In this document: piece after piece, positions 48,301-54,972 of the stretch
How the letters are laid out: each line of letters opens with the position of its first letter
Numbering within the stretch: position 1 is the stretch's first letter
Origin: Owenia fusiformis
Lineage: Eukaryota; Annelida; Polychaeta; Sabellida; Oweniidae
Direction of reading: 5' to 3'
Assembly (NCBI GenBank): GCA_903813345.2
Contig: CAIIXF020000012.1
Location: forward strand, 4,073,318 to 4,137,317
Length of the DNA stretch: 64,000 bases
Program-made: the position numbers and the translations under genes
Notes under the pieces: generated by a model
Seen by the model: the letters and a program-made list of their open reading frames with translations, nothing else
What the model was told of the DNA's origin: nothing
Databases searched by the model: none

Positions 48301-49024
48301 GACCAAAAAAACATCGATAATTCAGATCTGATATACAAAAAATAATTGGACTTACCAACTTTTTCTGGCGCTATGTTCTGATAAAAAGGCTTGTTTTCAA
48401 TAGTTCGTGAGCTTTTTTGTGTGATAGGTCCAAAATATCGGTAGATAAAGACGATAATTCGATCATTTTTCAAATAAATTCCGTACTTTTCCCTCCTCCT
48501 TTTGAAGAGTTCAATGCAGTTAAATTGCGAACGTGTGTTAATTCACCGTAATAATAACCCGGCAAATAGGATACGATTATGCCTCTCATAAATCAATGTT
48601 TTTTTGAAGTGACCTAAGCTTTCGTCTAGAGGGGGGTGGGGGGGTTGTTGTCCAAACGAAATTACTTTCGTCTCCATATGAACATCGATATTTTGACCCC
48701 GCCCCTAAAAAGGGATTATTTCGAAAATGAACATAGGAAAGAGTACAAAAAAGTATGTGTTGTTGATATTTTGTGATAATGTTCCACCTTGTTTACACTT
48801 GTCATAATGTTTTTTTAATTTTGCAGGAGCCGTGTTCATCGGGTGATGAGGAAAACAACTTCATCACTGAGGAAGAAATTCAGCAATTTAAGGCTAAGCA
48901 GTCTCTAATGGATACCCAGAGACAACAACTTCGTAAAACTCTCCGCCAGAGGTTCCAAGATCATATGTGCTCTTTGCGTACAAAGGGGGTCTGTGCTTGT
49001 GAACAGACAGGCTTCAATGAATAA
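24301..49024 (+). CDS. GGNBP2: Gametogenetin-binding protein 2 (14 coding exons)
   Basis: In mammals this protein (ZNF403/DIF3) binds gametogenetin and is needed for placental and sperm development; its biochemistry is poorly known. Coding exons are 24301-24387, 30729-30919, 32506-32649, 33144-33242, 41526-41636, 42714-42824, 43364-43456, 43919-44096, 44725-44895, 45367-45619, 45823-45969, 46508-46629, 47927-48031 and 48827-49024. They join in frame to 2010 nt (669 aa; the human protein is 697). Landmarks in order are MAKLVAVC with PFERRQ, VPCVGCRR, IPKSKKNKRC, KTIDVAQEEVLTC, a Lys-rich coiled coil, a GYSS..EG motif and a C-terminal FITEEEIQ segment. Cys pairs in exons 2, 6 and 7 may bind metal. 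Introns are swollen by repeats that often copy the exon edges. Confidence 0.95.
25040..25420. repeat. Palindromic fold-back element in GGNBP2 intron 1
   Basis: ACTGCACCGTTTTTCTTCAA at about 25105 returns inverted at about 25335-25355. An inner pair (AGCAGCGTTTTGGTCCCAAG and TTGGTGCC-like CACCAAAATGCTGCT) also pairs. It is related to 2090-2300. Confidence 0.75.
26191..28034. mobile_element. 1.84-kb TIR element in GGNBP2 intron 1
   Basis: The left end TACGTATG and about 110 bp after it (CCAAGTATTCTTGGCTACCC and on) return inverted at 27930-28034, with only a few mismatches. A TA target is possible at both ends. No transposase frame was seen. Confidence 0.85.
26665..27300. repeat. Cluster of CACCTGCGGTATATGGCATA direct and inverted units
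   Basis: About ten direct or inverted variants of a 20-25-bp unit (acctgcggtatatggcatatt; its inverse aatatgccatataccgcaggt) form a hairpin-rich block inside the 1.84-kb element. The outer pair TGTTACGCGG (about 26677) and CCGCGTAACA (about 27285) may mark a nested MITE. Confidence 0.75.
28196..28450. repeat. Two adjacent perfect hairpins
   Basis: CTGTATTGCTACTGAGATTG at about 28200 pairs with its inverse at about 28270-28292. Then the roughly 40-bp segment from TTATTGAATGATTTGAAGTG at about 28312 pairs with its inverse at about 28411-28449. Confidence 0.9.
28850..29035 (+). repeat. Outer part of the GGNBP2 exon-2 repeat array
   Basis: Three or four units of about 60 bp (CAATGACACATGTCTCAGCT and on) are like those after 29510, but lack the TTTCAG-ATGGTAGTCC segment. 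Confidence 0.85.
29040..29505. mobile_element. Fold-back insertion splitting the exon-2 array
   Basis: ATCACACGTTTCAGCATGTG at about 29050 pairs with its inverse at about 29167-29190 around a loop CACGAAAGCGAAGCTTGAGTGG. The array resumes on the far side, so this block was inserted into it. Confidence 0.7.
29510..30728 (+). repeat. 78-bp tandem array carrying the GGNBP2 exon-2 acceptor and exon start
   Basis: Each unit has TTGTTGTTATTTCAG, then ATGGTAGTCCAATTCAATGA and CACATGTCTC. This matches the true exon 2 (30729) apart from one or two bases over its first 30 or so bases. Copies of the exon start are at 29524, 29603, 29681, 29759, 29837, 29915, 29993, 30071, 30149, 30227, 30305, about 30415, 30495, 30573 and 30651. 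The real exon is the last in register. The units are in frame (78 nt), but copies read CTC AGC TGA or the like where the gene reads CTG GGC TGT. Confidence 0.95.
30729..30919 (+). CDS. GGNBP2: GGNBP2 exon 2 (residues 30-92)
   Basis: This exon encodes MVVQFNDTCLGCEHM, KRDIFALLSQTVPCVGCRR and related sequence. Two CxxC pairs are visible. It ends AG|gtatgt, splitting a Ser codon. Confidence 0.94.
31200..32385 (+). repeat. 162-bp satellite block in GGNBP2 intron 2
   Basis: About six or seven copies of a 162-bp unit (CTTCACTTTCAAGACTTGTC; GGTTTCCAGCCAAACC; GTGGCCATTTTGGATTTTCC) start at about 31255, 31417, 31579 and on. The block is bounded by GGTACGATATTGT at about 31215 and again at about 32372, so it was probably carried by one element. 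Confidence 0.92.
32506..32649 (+). CDS. GGNBP2: GGNBP2 exon 3 (residues 93-140)
   Basis: This exon encodes VERLFQQLVETDHPALEPL and ends ALFYIHG, both conserved. The donor is GG|gtaagt. Confidence 0.94.
33144..33242 (+). CDS. GGNBP2: GGNBP2 exon 4 (residues 141-173)
   Basis: This exon encodes IPKSKKNKRCVLHSLDTHK, almost identical to vertebrates. The donor is ATAGG|gtgagt. The last bases and donor are copied at 33281-33303. Confidence 0.95.
33233..33303 (+). repeat. Short duplication of the GGNBP2 exon-4 end and donor
   Basis: GTCTATAGGGTGAGTACAGT occurs at the exon end (33234) and again at about 33283, with AGTATAGTAT filler between. Confidence 0.85.
33560..33720. repeat. Fold-back with CACTCGTTCGCTTCG loop
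   Basis: TAGGATAATAAGAACATCCT... through CGGTGATATTGA pairs imperfectly with TCAATATCACC... through ATAGGATTATCCTA. It has the same plan as 29050-29190 and 28312-28449. Confidence 0.75.
33720..33870. mobile_element. Copy of a dispersed GTGAACACC / TAGACAGGTTTTACT MITE
   Basis: TTGAAATGTGAACACCTGCT... through GGATTAGACAAGGTTTTACT matches the copies at 60785-60978 and 61215-61312. Rougher relatives lie near 36178, 50630-50793 and 60300-60440. Confidence 0.7.
34308..34346 (+). pseudogene. Decayed copy of the GGNBP2 exon-5 start
   Basis: TAGCTGGAAAACTGTGTGGC then AGGTGATGT matches the exon-5 start at 41526, with few changes. It is now 7.2 kb upstream, with the large palindrome between. Confidence 0.8.
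34929..36060 (+). repeat. Tandem repeat of about 183 bp, left palindrome arm
   Basis: GGTATAGCCATGGCTGACCC recurs at about 35111, 35295, 35478, 35661, 35842 and 36028, with increasing divergence toward the palindrome centre. Confidence 0.92.
37120..37831. mobile_element. hAT-type MITE, complete
   Basis: It begins TAGGGATGGGACGG and ends CCGTCCCACCCCTA. It is flanked by a perfect 8-bp duplication atatttga (37112-37119 and 37832-37839). Its ends hold CGGTTCGGTT and GATCCGAAA runs. It has no coding capacity. Confidence 0.93.
39393..39722. mobile_element. G/C-run MITE with 5-bp target duplication
   Basis: It begins CACTGGCGGATTAGG and ends CCTGGATCCGCCCCTG, and acctc is duplicated on both sides. 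Repeated GGGCC-type runs give spurious frames. Confidence 0.85.
39950..40930 (-). repeat. Tandem repeat of about 183 bp, right palindrome arm
   Basis: About six units, inverted relative to the left arm (GGGGTCAGCCATGGCTATAC), recur near 40010, 40185, 40370, 40550 and 40735. Confidence 0.9.
41526..41636 (+). CDS. GGNBP2: GGNBP2 exon 5 (residues 174-210)
   Basis: This exon encodes CWKDVWQVMSTECREEVV and ends YLRKHR, conserved. It is phase 2 on both sides. Confidence 0.94.
41821..41890 (-). tRNA. Degenerate tRNA-like sequence (SINE head or tRNA pseudogene)
   Basis: On the minus strand GGAGGCCTGGGTTCGAATTC is a good T-arm and B box. It is preceded by a tRNA-Ala-like anticodon arm (CTCAGCA) and followed by a T-run. 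The acceptor and D arms pair poorly, so this is unlikely to be a working tRNA. Confidence 0.4.
42714..42824 (+). CDS. GGNBP2: GGNBP2 exon 6 (residues 211-247)
   Basis: This exon encodes FCSECKAKVVVAYKILVGE, then a Cys-containing EKAYCPMLYDGLR. The CxxC pair is conserved. Confidence 0.94.
42851..43053. mobile_element. 203-bp MITE next to the exon-6 donor
   Basis: The inverted ends are CATGGGCATAGCGC and GCGCTACGCCCATG. The target gttat is duplicated (42846-42850 and 43054-43058). Confidence 0.85.
43364..43456 (+). CDS. GGNBP2: GGNBP2 exon 7 (residues 248-278)
   Basis: This exon encodes CCHQEKHVHVSCETDFIARL, matching the conserved CPHERHIHVCCETDF. Cys/His-rich. Confidence 0.94.
43919..44096 (+). 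CDS. GGNBP2: GGNBP2 exon 8 (residues 279-338)
   Basis: This exon encodes RRERHAKTIDVAQEEVLTC and LGIHLYERLHKIWQKLRAEE, the best-conserved block of the family. The donor is TTTGAG|gtgaga. Confidence 0.96.
44071..44600 (+). repeat. 88-bp tandem array carrying the GGNBP2 exon-8 end and donor
   Basis: Copies of TTGATTCATTGAAGAAAAGC with TTTGAG|gtgaga start at 44071 (the true exon), 44159, 44247, 44335, 44422 and 44510. Each keeps the donor. Confidence 0.94.
44655..44700 (+). pseudogene. Decayed copy of the GGNBP2 exon-9 start
   Basis: GGGGGTTTCTAACTTGGAGT at about 44669 matches exon-9 bases at about 44743. The surrounding bases match more loosely. Confidence 0.85.
44725..44895 (+). CDS. GGNBP2: GGNBP2 exon 9 (residues 339-395)
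   Basis: This exon encodes a Leu/Glu-rich start and then the basic KREQKRQKKKKKKQKS, a likely coiled coil plus nuclear-signal-like stretch. It is phase 0 on both sides. Confidence 0.93.
45125..45362 (+). repeat. Minisatellite of 33-39 bp abutting the exon-10 acceptor
   Basis: CTACCTGTCAATCACTTGTC with ATATCA spacers recurs about six times. The last unit runs into the polypyrimidine tract and tag at 45366. Frames across it are artefacts. Confidence 0.9.
45367..45619 (+). CDS. GGNBP2: GGNBP2 exon 10 (residues 396-479)
   Basis: This is a Cys-rich, weakly conserved segment (TICASCDDHSSK; LSCQDCDGQ). The donor CATG|gtaaca is chosen because it gives the right phase for exon 11. The frame could otherwise run to a stop at about 45663. 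Confidence 0.8.
45823..45969 (+). CDS. GGNBP2: GGNBP2 exon 11 (residues 480-528)
   Basis: This exon has Ser/Asp repeats (NSDSSRSDSSC), then DQGYSSWLEGCES and AEGSEIASQDG, matching the DCGYSSSMEGSETGS motif of vertebrates. Confidence 0.9.
46125..46187 (+). pseudogene. Decayed copy of GGNBP2 exon-12 sequence
   Basis: Aligned without gaps to exon 12 (from about 46529), about 40 of 63 bases agree, including GGGAAACTACC against GGGGAACTACC. Confidence 0.6.
46190..46485 (+). repeat. 28-bp minisatellite upstream of exon 12
   Basis: About ten variants of CAAATATGCCCATATAGCCC plus TACCCTCT. Confidence 0.92.
46508..46629 (+). CDS. GGNBP2: GGNBP2 exon 12 (residues 529-569)
   Basis: This exon encodes CCIRHMHGELPEVCHDC and a basic end KKSPRKNGFVRK. 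The phases fit, but conservation is weak here. Confidence 0.85.
46711..47493. mobile_element. TIR element with CTATCACACCAAACTAGTTC ends
   Basis: CTATCACACCAAACTAGTTC at about 46718 returns inverted at about 47470-47489. A third partial copy lies at about 47084. TA may be the target. It is non-coding. Confidence 0.75.
47550..48010 (+). repeat. 183-bp triplication of the GGNBP2 exon-13 start
   Basis: An acceptor plus about 75 nt of exon (TGTGAGCAGAGAGATGTTGG and on) occurs at 47561, 47744 and 47927, exactly 183 bp apart. Only the third copy continues into TTGACTCTTGAGGACATGCT and a donor. The first two run to a TAA. Confidence 0.95.
47927..48031 (+). CDS. GGNBP2: GGNBP2 exon 13 (residues 570-604)
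   Basis: This exon encodes CEQRDVGSMKNGALSNGS and ends LTLTLEDMLE, equivalent to SLVELLDES before the terminal motif. The donor is GAG|gtatag. Confidence 0.85.
48219..48705. mobile_element. 487-bp MITE in GGNBP2 intron 13
   Basis: Perfect inverted ends of about 47 bp begin GGGGCGGGGTCAAAATATCG, with TAA-like flanks. It has no transposase. Confidence 0.92.
48827..49024 (+). CDS. GGNBP2: GGNBP2 exon 14 and stop (residues 605-669)
   Basis: This exon encodes EPCSSGDEENNFITEEEIQQ and an Arg/Gln helix (LRKTLRQRFQDHM), matching the human C-terminal segment. The stop is TAA at 49022-49024. Confidence 0.94.
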   Translation, partial: EPCSSGDEENNFITEEEIQQFKAKQSLMDTQRQQLRKTLRQRFQDHMCSLRTKGVCACEQTGFNE

Positions 49025-49200
49025 TATTGTCTCATGGAAACAGCTTGAGACACCTGTGGTTATTTTGGGAATTATTTCTTTGAGAAAATATATTATGAGA
49101 CACCATTGATAATATAAGTTGTGTGCTCAAACAGAATGCTGAGTTGACTAAAAATGTCTGCTAGTCATATTTTTCACTGCTTTTTCATCCAGAATGGGTA

Positions 49201-49206
49201 AATAAA
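49201..49206 (+). terminator. Candidate GGNBP2 poly(A) signal
   Basis: This is the first AATAAA after the stop that I saw, 177 nt downstream. Confidence 0.5.
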
Positions 49207-49311
49207 TTGTAGATTGGTTTTACCCTTTCCAACTAAGAACAGTCTTTGTAACCCTAATTTATTTTCCCGACATCCTTGAAGATGACGAAGGTTGAAATGG
49301 TTGGGGGAAAG

Positions 49312-49715
49312 GGCAAAGGACGATTCTCGGTTTGGAGAACGAAGTTCATCAATCTAAATGAGCATTATCCCTGCTTCGGACAAATTTGATTTTTTTACAT
49401 AATATAGATTTGAATGTCTTCTTTTGAATGGTCATAATTTAATTTGGGTAATATTTCTAGATTTTTCGCAAAAAAAATGTTAGCGCAGTACACTGATGAA
49501 CTTCTTTCCCCAAATCGAGACTTGTATTTTATTGAATCGGTCTAATTGAGCGTTATCCCTGCTTCAGACCAATTTGTTATTTTTACATCTTGTAGATCTA
49601 AATGTCCTCTTTTGAATATTCATAGATTAATTTGGGTAATATTTCTATATTTTCAATTAACTAAATTATTAGCCCAGGAGACTGTTCTCCAAACCGAGAA
49701 TCGTCCTTTACAGGA
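49312..49715. mobile_element. TIR element downstream of GGNBP2
   Basis: AAGGACGATTCTCGGTTTGG at about 49316 returns inverted at about 49690-49710. The interior holds two related halves (AGC(A/G)TTATCCCTGCTTC; TTGGGTAATATTTCTA). Confidence 0.85.
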
Positions 49716-51104
49716 TTGATAATGATATCTGGAAGTTGAACCTGTGCATCTAAGGAATTTGCCAACCGCAGAGGTAGTTACAAGTGCATTGGGGTCTTGG
49801 AGAATGGATAAGCCAGTTAGATAAATATGACTACCAAGACATTTTAACACAAGGTCATAAAGGAATGAATTTATATTTATTGTTAATTACAGATGCATAA
49901 TTCAATCTGAATCACAAAGTAGCTTCAATTATATTTGTAGTGCAGTTTTTTGATTCCTGTTTATTTAAGGTCAGCTCAAAATACCAATGTCCACCATTGA
50001 AATATAATATAATACTGGAAGCATACCAGTAGTTTTGCCTTTGGTTGATCGGTGTGGTTACAGACTGATTTGAAATCTGCTGAACATACATTAAAACCTG
50101 TTAAGGGGAATGCCTCTATAGTGGAGCACCTTTAGAAGTGGTGCACTTTTTTGTATTTACTTCATGTAAATTGAACCTCTGAATGTGGAATACCTCCCAA
50201 GTGGAACACTTGTTTGAGATACCACCAAGGTCATTCCACTTTACAGGTTTTACTGTACGTGTATTGACGCAATCAATGTGATCATATTCAAACCTCAATT
50301 ATTCATGCTTAATGTACATTATCTTTACACACAAGGGACTATTCTTTGAAAGTCTTGTATGTTTAAACCAATTAAAACCATAGAGTGGGAGGTCTGTTAG
50401 ACCTAATGGCAAACCAATTTGCTATGTGACGTTATCGATTTGTTAAACACTTTCCTTTTGCATGAATATAATGATGATACTTTTATACTCATTATTTGAG
50501 GTGCTGTGTGGGCCTATCAGACAAGGAGATTTTTTGTGGCCAAATTTTTAGTTGATTTTGATATTTTGAGCTGATCTCTGCATTCTAAGATACTGTATGT
50601 TTTGGGAATTGGGATTACAGTGGAACCTATCTCATTTGAACACCAATAAAAAGTATTTGACTCATTCTTTTGACTCAAAAGGGGCACTCACTGCTTATTA
50701 ATTAATAACATGTGATGTTTCAAATAAAATAGCACATGTTCCAGCAGAGTGATTCACTTATATAGGTGTTCACTTTGAAAGGTTTTACTGTAAATATTTA
50801 TAATACTTTCTGCAGAATAATCAGACAGAATTTTTTGTATAGATAGAGCTTTGATGAATGAAAATAAGTAAATTCATTATTTGCCAAATTTATTTCACAA
50901 AAATATATCTTAATGTTAATTGGGAAGTGAGAAGTAATATTTTTGTTGAAATGTACTAAAATGTACTTAGAGAGTACAGTTTTTTGTCTCAATAATTTCT
51001 CAATAAGTTCTGTTATACATGTTATACATACACGCTTCGTTTTATTATGGTATGAAACTGTAAGTTACCATTTCTCTTTGAAATTATGCAAATATTTATT
51101 TTTA

Positions 51105-51263
51105 TACAAGGAGTGTTCAAAAAATTCTCAAAAAAATTCAATTTTAGAGATCAAGCTTCATGAAAACTGATCATATACACCATTCATTTTGATTATTTAG
51201 ATCTACTAGGTGTCCAGATATGAGTATCTTTGTTGAATTGAAACTTTTTGAACATTCCTTGTA
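51105..51263. mobile_element. 155-bp mariner-like MITE
   Basis: The ends CAAGGAGTGTTCAAAAA and TTTTTGAACATTCCTTG lie inside TA on both sides. Confidence 0.75.
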
Positions 51264-51269
51264 TGATAT

Positions 51270-52860
51270 CAAATTTTGTTGAGCATGAAGTCAGTAATGC
51301 CATAACAAATGGAACATGCATAGCGCAAGTTGAGTGTACTAGTTTACCAATTTTGGAGCATGGGACAATGTTTTAACTGGTTAAGTTTGCAATGTAGTTC
51401 TTTGAACTTTGAAGTTAAGCTGTACCTAATTGTACAAAATGCAGTATGGTAAGCTGTACCAAATAGTGCAAGATGCTGTATGGTAGAATGAGTATACTTT
51501 TACGGGTTTTGAAAAAGTGGAAAATCACCACTGAAAAAACGAGCACCCTTTCACCTGTTATAAAATGATGTTATGGATTTTGAAATAAAATAAGAGTTAG
51601 ATAAACTAAAATAATAAAATGTCATATTTGTCCAAATTATACTGTGTACTGTCATTTTTTACATGCTGTTGACTGTCAATTGAAAATTTAAGAACGCCTA
51701 ATTTATGATGGCATGTCAAAGTAGCCTCAACAAGAGTACATGTTTGTATTTAAATATGTACAACATATAGTAGGGGCCCTTATATATATTGCAAATTAGA
51801 GGCAGAAGCAGATCCATGGAGCAACCTTTCCAAAAAATTGTCTCAATACTAGAATATTTGATTTGTGCCATTCCTTGTCATTCTTGAATCTTTATTTATC
51901 TTACCATTTGAGACATTATTGATCTTTTTGGATGAAAAATATATTGGAAGATCAATTGTGCAATTTCTTTGGAATTTTGTTACCCCTGTATATCTGATTC
52001 TGGGTTTTATCAACTGGAATGAAAGAGAAACTCCGCCATTAAAATCTCCGTAGAAAAAATGTCTGGAGGACTTTGATGTGTGTGATTTGAACTGATTTCC
52101 TTGAGTATGAAATTGAAATTTTAAATACCCTATAGTTAAAATCAAATAATTGGGTTGTGATGTCAGAACCTTGAATTGATACATATAGACTTGGTGAACT
52201 AAAAAAAACAAGCATAGACCTTGATGTAAATCTATTATAATGTGTGATGATACCATTGATGGTTACCCCCTCCCTGGGCATCTCTCCTACTCTAGCCACC
52301 ATCTTACACCTCAGACAATCACATGCTACCCATTTAGACTATGATAAATGAATGAAATGTAAGAGGAAAAGGCTACCTGAAAGCAAACATATTTGATCAT
52401 TTAATTCTTACTTATTTCAAATATCAGTTTCGGTTTCGTTTAGCTAAGGATGTGTCGCTATGCCAACAAGAATGACGTAAATATATCATGTGACAGCTGT
52501 GGCCGATTTTCATACAAGGTGCGCTATGATCATCCGCAGATGATAAAGTTCTGTCTCATTTTTAGTGCATGTAACTGCATTTTGCGAAATTATGACGGTG
52601 ACATTAGTTGAAAATACTAAAAACATATATTCTGTGTTTCAGGCAATATTTGTATCACAAGAACAACTTGGAATATGAAATACCAATAACATTTGATTTA
52701 ATATAGTTTATTTGACCTGCGTAGGATATTCGGGGTAGATGTTTATCAAAAAGCATAATATAGAATAATTTAGTTGATTTTCAATGGAAATTGGTACCAT
52801 TTTCAACTTTTTTCGGCATGAAAGGTTTATTTCATTCTTAAATTTCAGCGGATGAATTTT
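51270..52860. other. Intergenic between GGNBP2 and YWHAE
   Basis: No gene was recognised. A CRE-like ATGACGTAA (about 52472) and an E-box CATGTGAC (about 52488) lie 500 bp before the YWHAE start. A 23-codon frame beside them (with CDSCGRFSYK and a donor) is too short to call. Confidence 0.4.
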
Positions 52861-52894
52861 TCAAATTAGGTCAAGCACTACTTTCGGTTGTTGG

Positions 52895-52915
52895 CGGGCG
52901 CGGCCATCTTGATTT
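52895..52915 (+). promoter_or_regulatory. YY1-type motif upstream of YWHAE
   Basis: GCGGCCATCTTG is the inverse of the YY1 core, about 75 nt before the start codon, where YY1 sites often overlap transcription starts. Confidence 0.4.
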
Positions 52916-52982
52916 TCCATAGCGAATAAACTCCACAAAATATCTGTTAAAATCTTGTTTAAATTGTCAACATCCAGCCAAA

Positions 52983-53046
52983 ATGGCAGATAGAGAGGAT
53001 AATGTATACAAAGCCAAGTTGGCAGAGCAGGCAGAGAGATATGATG
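52983..53046 (+). CDS. YWHAE: 14-3-3 epsilon, first coding exon (residues 1-21, rest outside window)
   Basis: 14-3-3 proteins are cytoplasmic dimers that bind phospho-Ser/Thr partners. This exon encodes MADREDNVYKAKLAEQAERY plus Asp and one base of the next codon. REDxVYxAKLAEQAERYD is epsilon-type; zeta-type proteins start differently. The context AAAATGG suits initiation, and the donor GATG|gtaagt falls where other animals split the next Glu codon. I found no second exon before 64000. Confidence 0.9.
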
Positions 53047-53865
53047 GTAAGTTTCTTTTGATTTTACACACTCTTAAACCAGGAAGGGGTCCTACAAAAT
53101 TGAAAATTCGAGCAAAATTTGACAGACCCTATTTTTCGTGATTTCATCGTCACTGTATTCATTCCTGCAAAATATATCACACTTTCGAATCATTTGGTTT
53201 TAGTTTTACTATTTGCATTGCATTTATACTTTCTCAGAGGATGCTCTCTGAGTGTTAAGACCATAGTAACCGGACATAGAATTTAGGAAATCAAACTTGA
53301 TAACAACTCAATTTTGGATCGGTGATTCATCTCCGAAATCCAAATTCCATGCACATAAATCAATTTTACTAGTCTCCATTTATTTCGAACTTGCATATCT
53401 CCATATTTCGATGAACTATACCCACCCAGAGGACCAAAATGAAAGATGGATTTTTGTGGAAATGAGGAGCTATATTCAGCCACATCCGGTTTGGGGTGTG
53501 GACTGTCAAATAAATTGGTACAATTTGGTTTTTATGCTCCTATGTTTCATGCACTTAGTTCCAACTGTTGTTATTCACAGACATCAATAAGTGCATATTG
53601 TATTTCTAGCATTTCTTTAGGAGCCATGCTAATGAGTCTGCCATTTGGCAGTTGACATTTGGCATTGTGCCAGTTGTGGCTTTCTGGGTCATGTTCCCAT
53701 TATTAGTATTTTCAATGACATCTTATAAAAGTCTATGTATTACAAGGTAGGCTTAGCCTCAAAGAGAAAGCAGCATTTCAGCCATGTTGAAAATGTATTT
53801 GGCCTTTCAGCGATCTACCCATCCCATGTCTTTCTCAACAGGGCTCTAGATTCCAGTATTACCCA

Positions 53866-54372
53866 GTTTCACGGACGTCAAGTACGTTTCTGGCGAAAGC
53901 TGGAGCATAGATTATTTAGAGGACTGGAAACAAGATGGCAGTCTATTTCAATTCTGGCAGTTCATTTTGGCCTATTTCTCACTATTGACTCAGTTGTTCA
54001 TCTAGTTTTACTTACCTTAGATGCTTAGTAATCTATTTAGTATAAATTTGTTTCCAAAATTATTGTCATTTGCGATAATTAGTACTAAAAGTACTTTGAA
54101 CTGATCAGCTGCCATTTGCTTGGCTTAATCGTACCAGTCCACAAAAACAGTGAAATCATATTAAAGATACCAATTAAACTTTAAAATTGAGACAGATGCG
54201 ATACAAAAAGACTCTATTAATACAGATATACAGGTTACAGTCACCAAGATGAGCTAATTTCAGGCGAGATTCGGGAAATAAAAAGGTAGGTCATTCTGGT
54301 TTCCAGTCCTCTAAATAATCTATGCTCTGGCTTTCGCCAGAAACTTACTTGACGTCCGTGCCAGTTTGGTCA
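53866..54372. mobile_element. TIR element with arms of about 66 bp
   Basis: CGGACGTCAAGTACGTTTCT... through GAGGACTGGAAAC at about 53872-53932 returns inverted at about 54298-54362. Confidence 0.88.
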
Positions 54373-54569
54373 AAATAGTTCATCAATTTGACAGATTGCA
54401 AACAGATATTCAACAGGGTAGATCATAATTTTCAAATATTTAACAGGGTGTAACACCCTATGGTCCAATTGCTTTAATAATGGGGAAGCCAATGTATTTT
54501 TATGTTTTGAATGCTTATCCTGGTTTATGATTATCCTGGATTATCCCCTCCCATCAGGCCTATAGCTTG

Positions 54570-54972
54570 CCTAGAGTCCATTTCACTGCTTCATTTCGTC
54601 AGTAGAACGGCAAAAATAAGAAATTGGGAGACCATTGTGCAATAATATATGGAAAAGTATATTCATAATGTACATGAATGACATTTGTATATTTCAGATT
54701 TTTTAGTTTTTTGTGCAATAAGCCTGTGCCGTCTTGTAATTTGAAGAATTTCAGCCATGTTAATCTTATTGAAAATAACATGGCAGAGAAACATCCAAAT
54801 ATAAGAGGCCACACACTTTATAAGCCAAACTAGAAGCAATCCAAGATATACAAATGTCATTTGTGTACATTATGAATATACTTTTCCATATATTATTTCA
54901 CAATGGTCTCCCAATTTCTTATTTTTGCCGTTCTACTGACGAAATGAAGCAGTGGAACGGACTCTAGTTGGC
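54570..54972. mobile_element. Fold-back element with arms of about 120 bp
   Basis: The arm from AGAGTCCATTTCACTGCTTC through GTACATGAATGACATTTGTA returns inverted with few mismatches at about 54850-54970. It has a short loop. Confidence 0.92.

Noticed and set aside
51849-52302. 135-aa frame before YWHAE
   Set aside because: No recognisable motif, low-complexity composition, and no splice or promoter context.
53297-53655. Frames after YWHAE exon 1 as 14-3-3 exon 2
   Set aside because: None contains the conserved 14-3-3 second-exon sequence or the right phase-1 acceptor.
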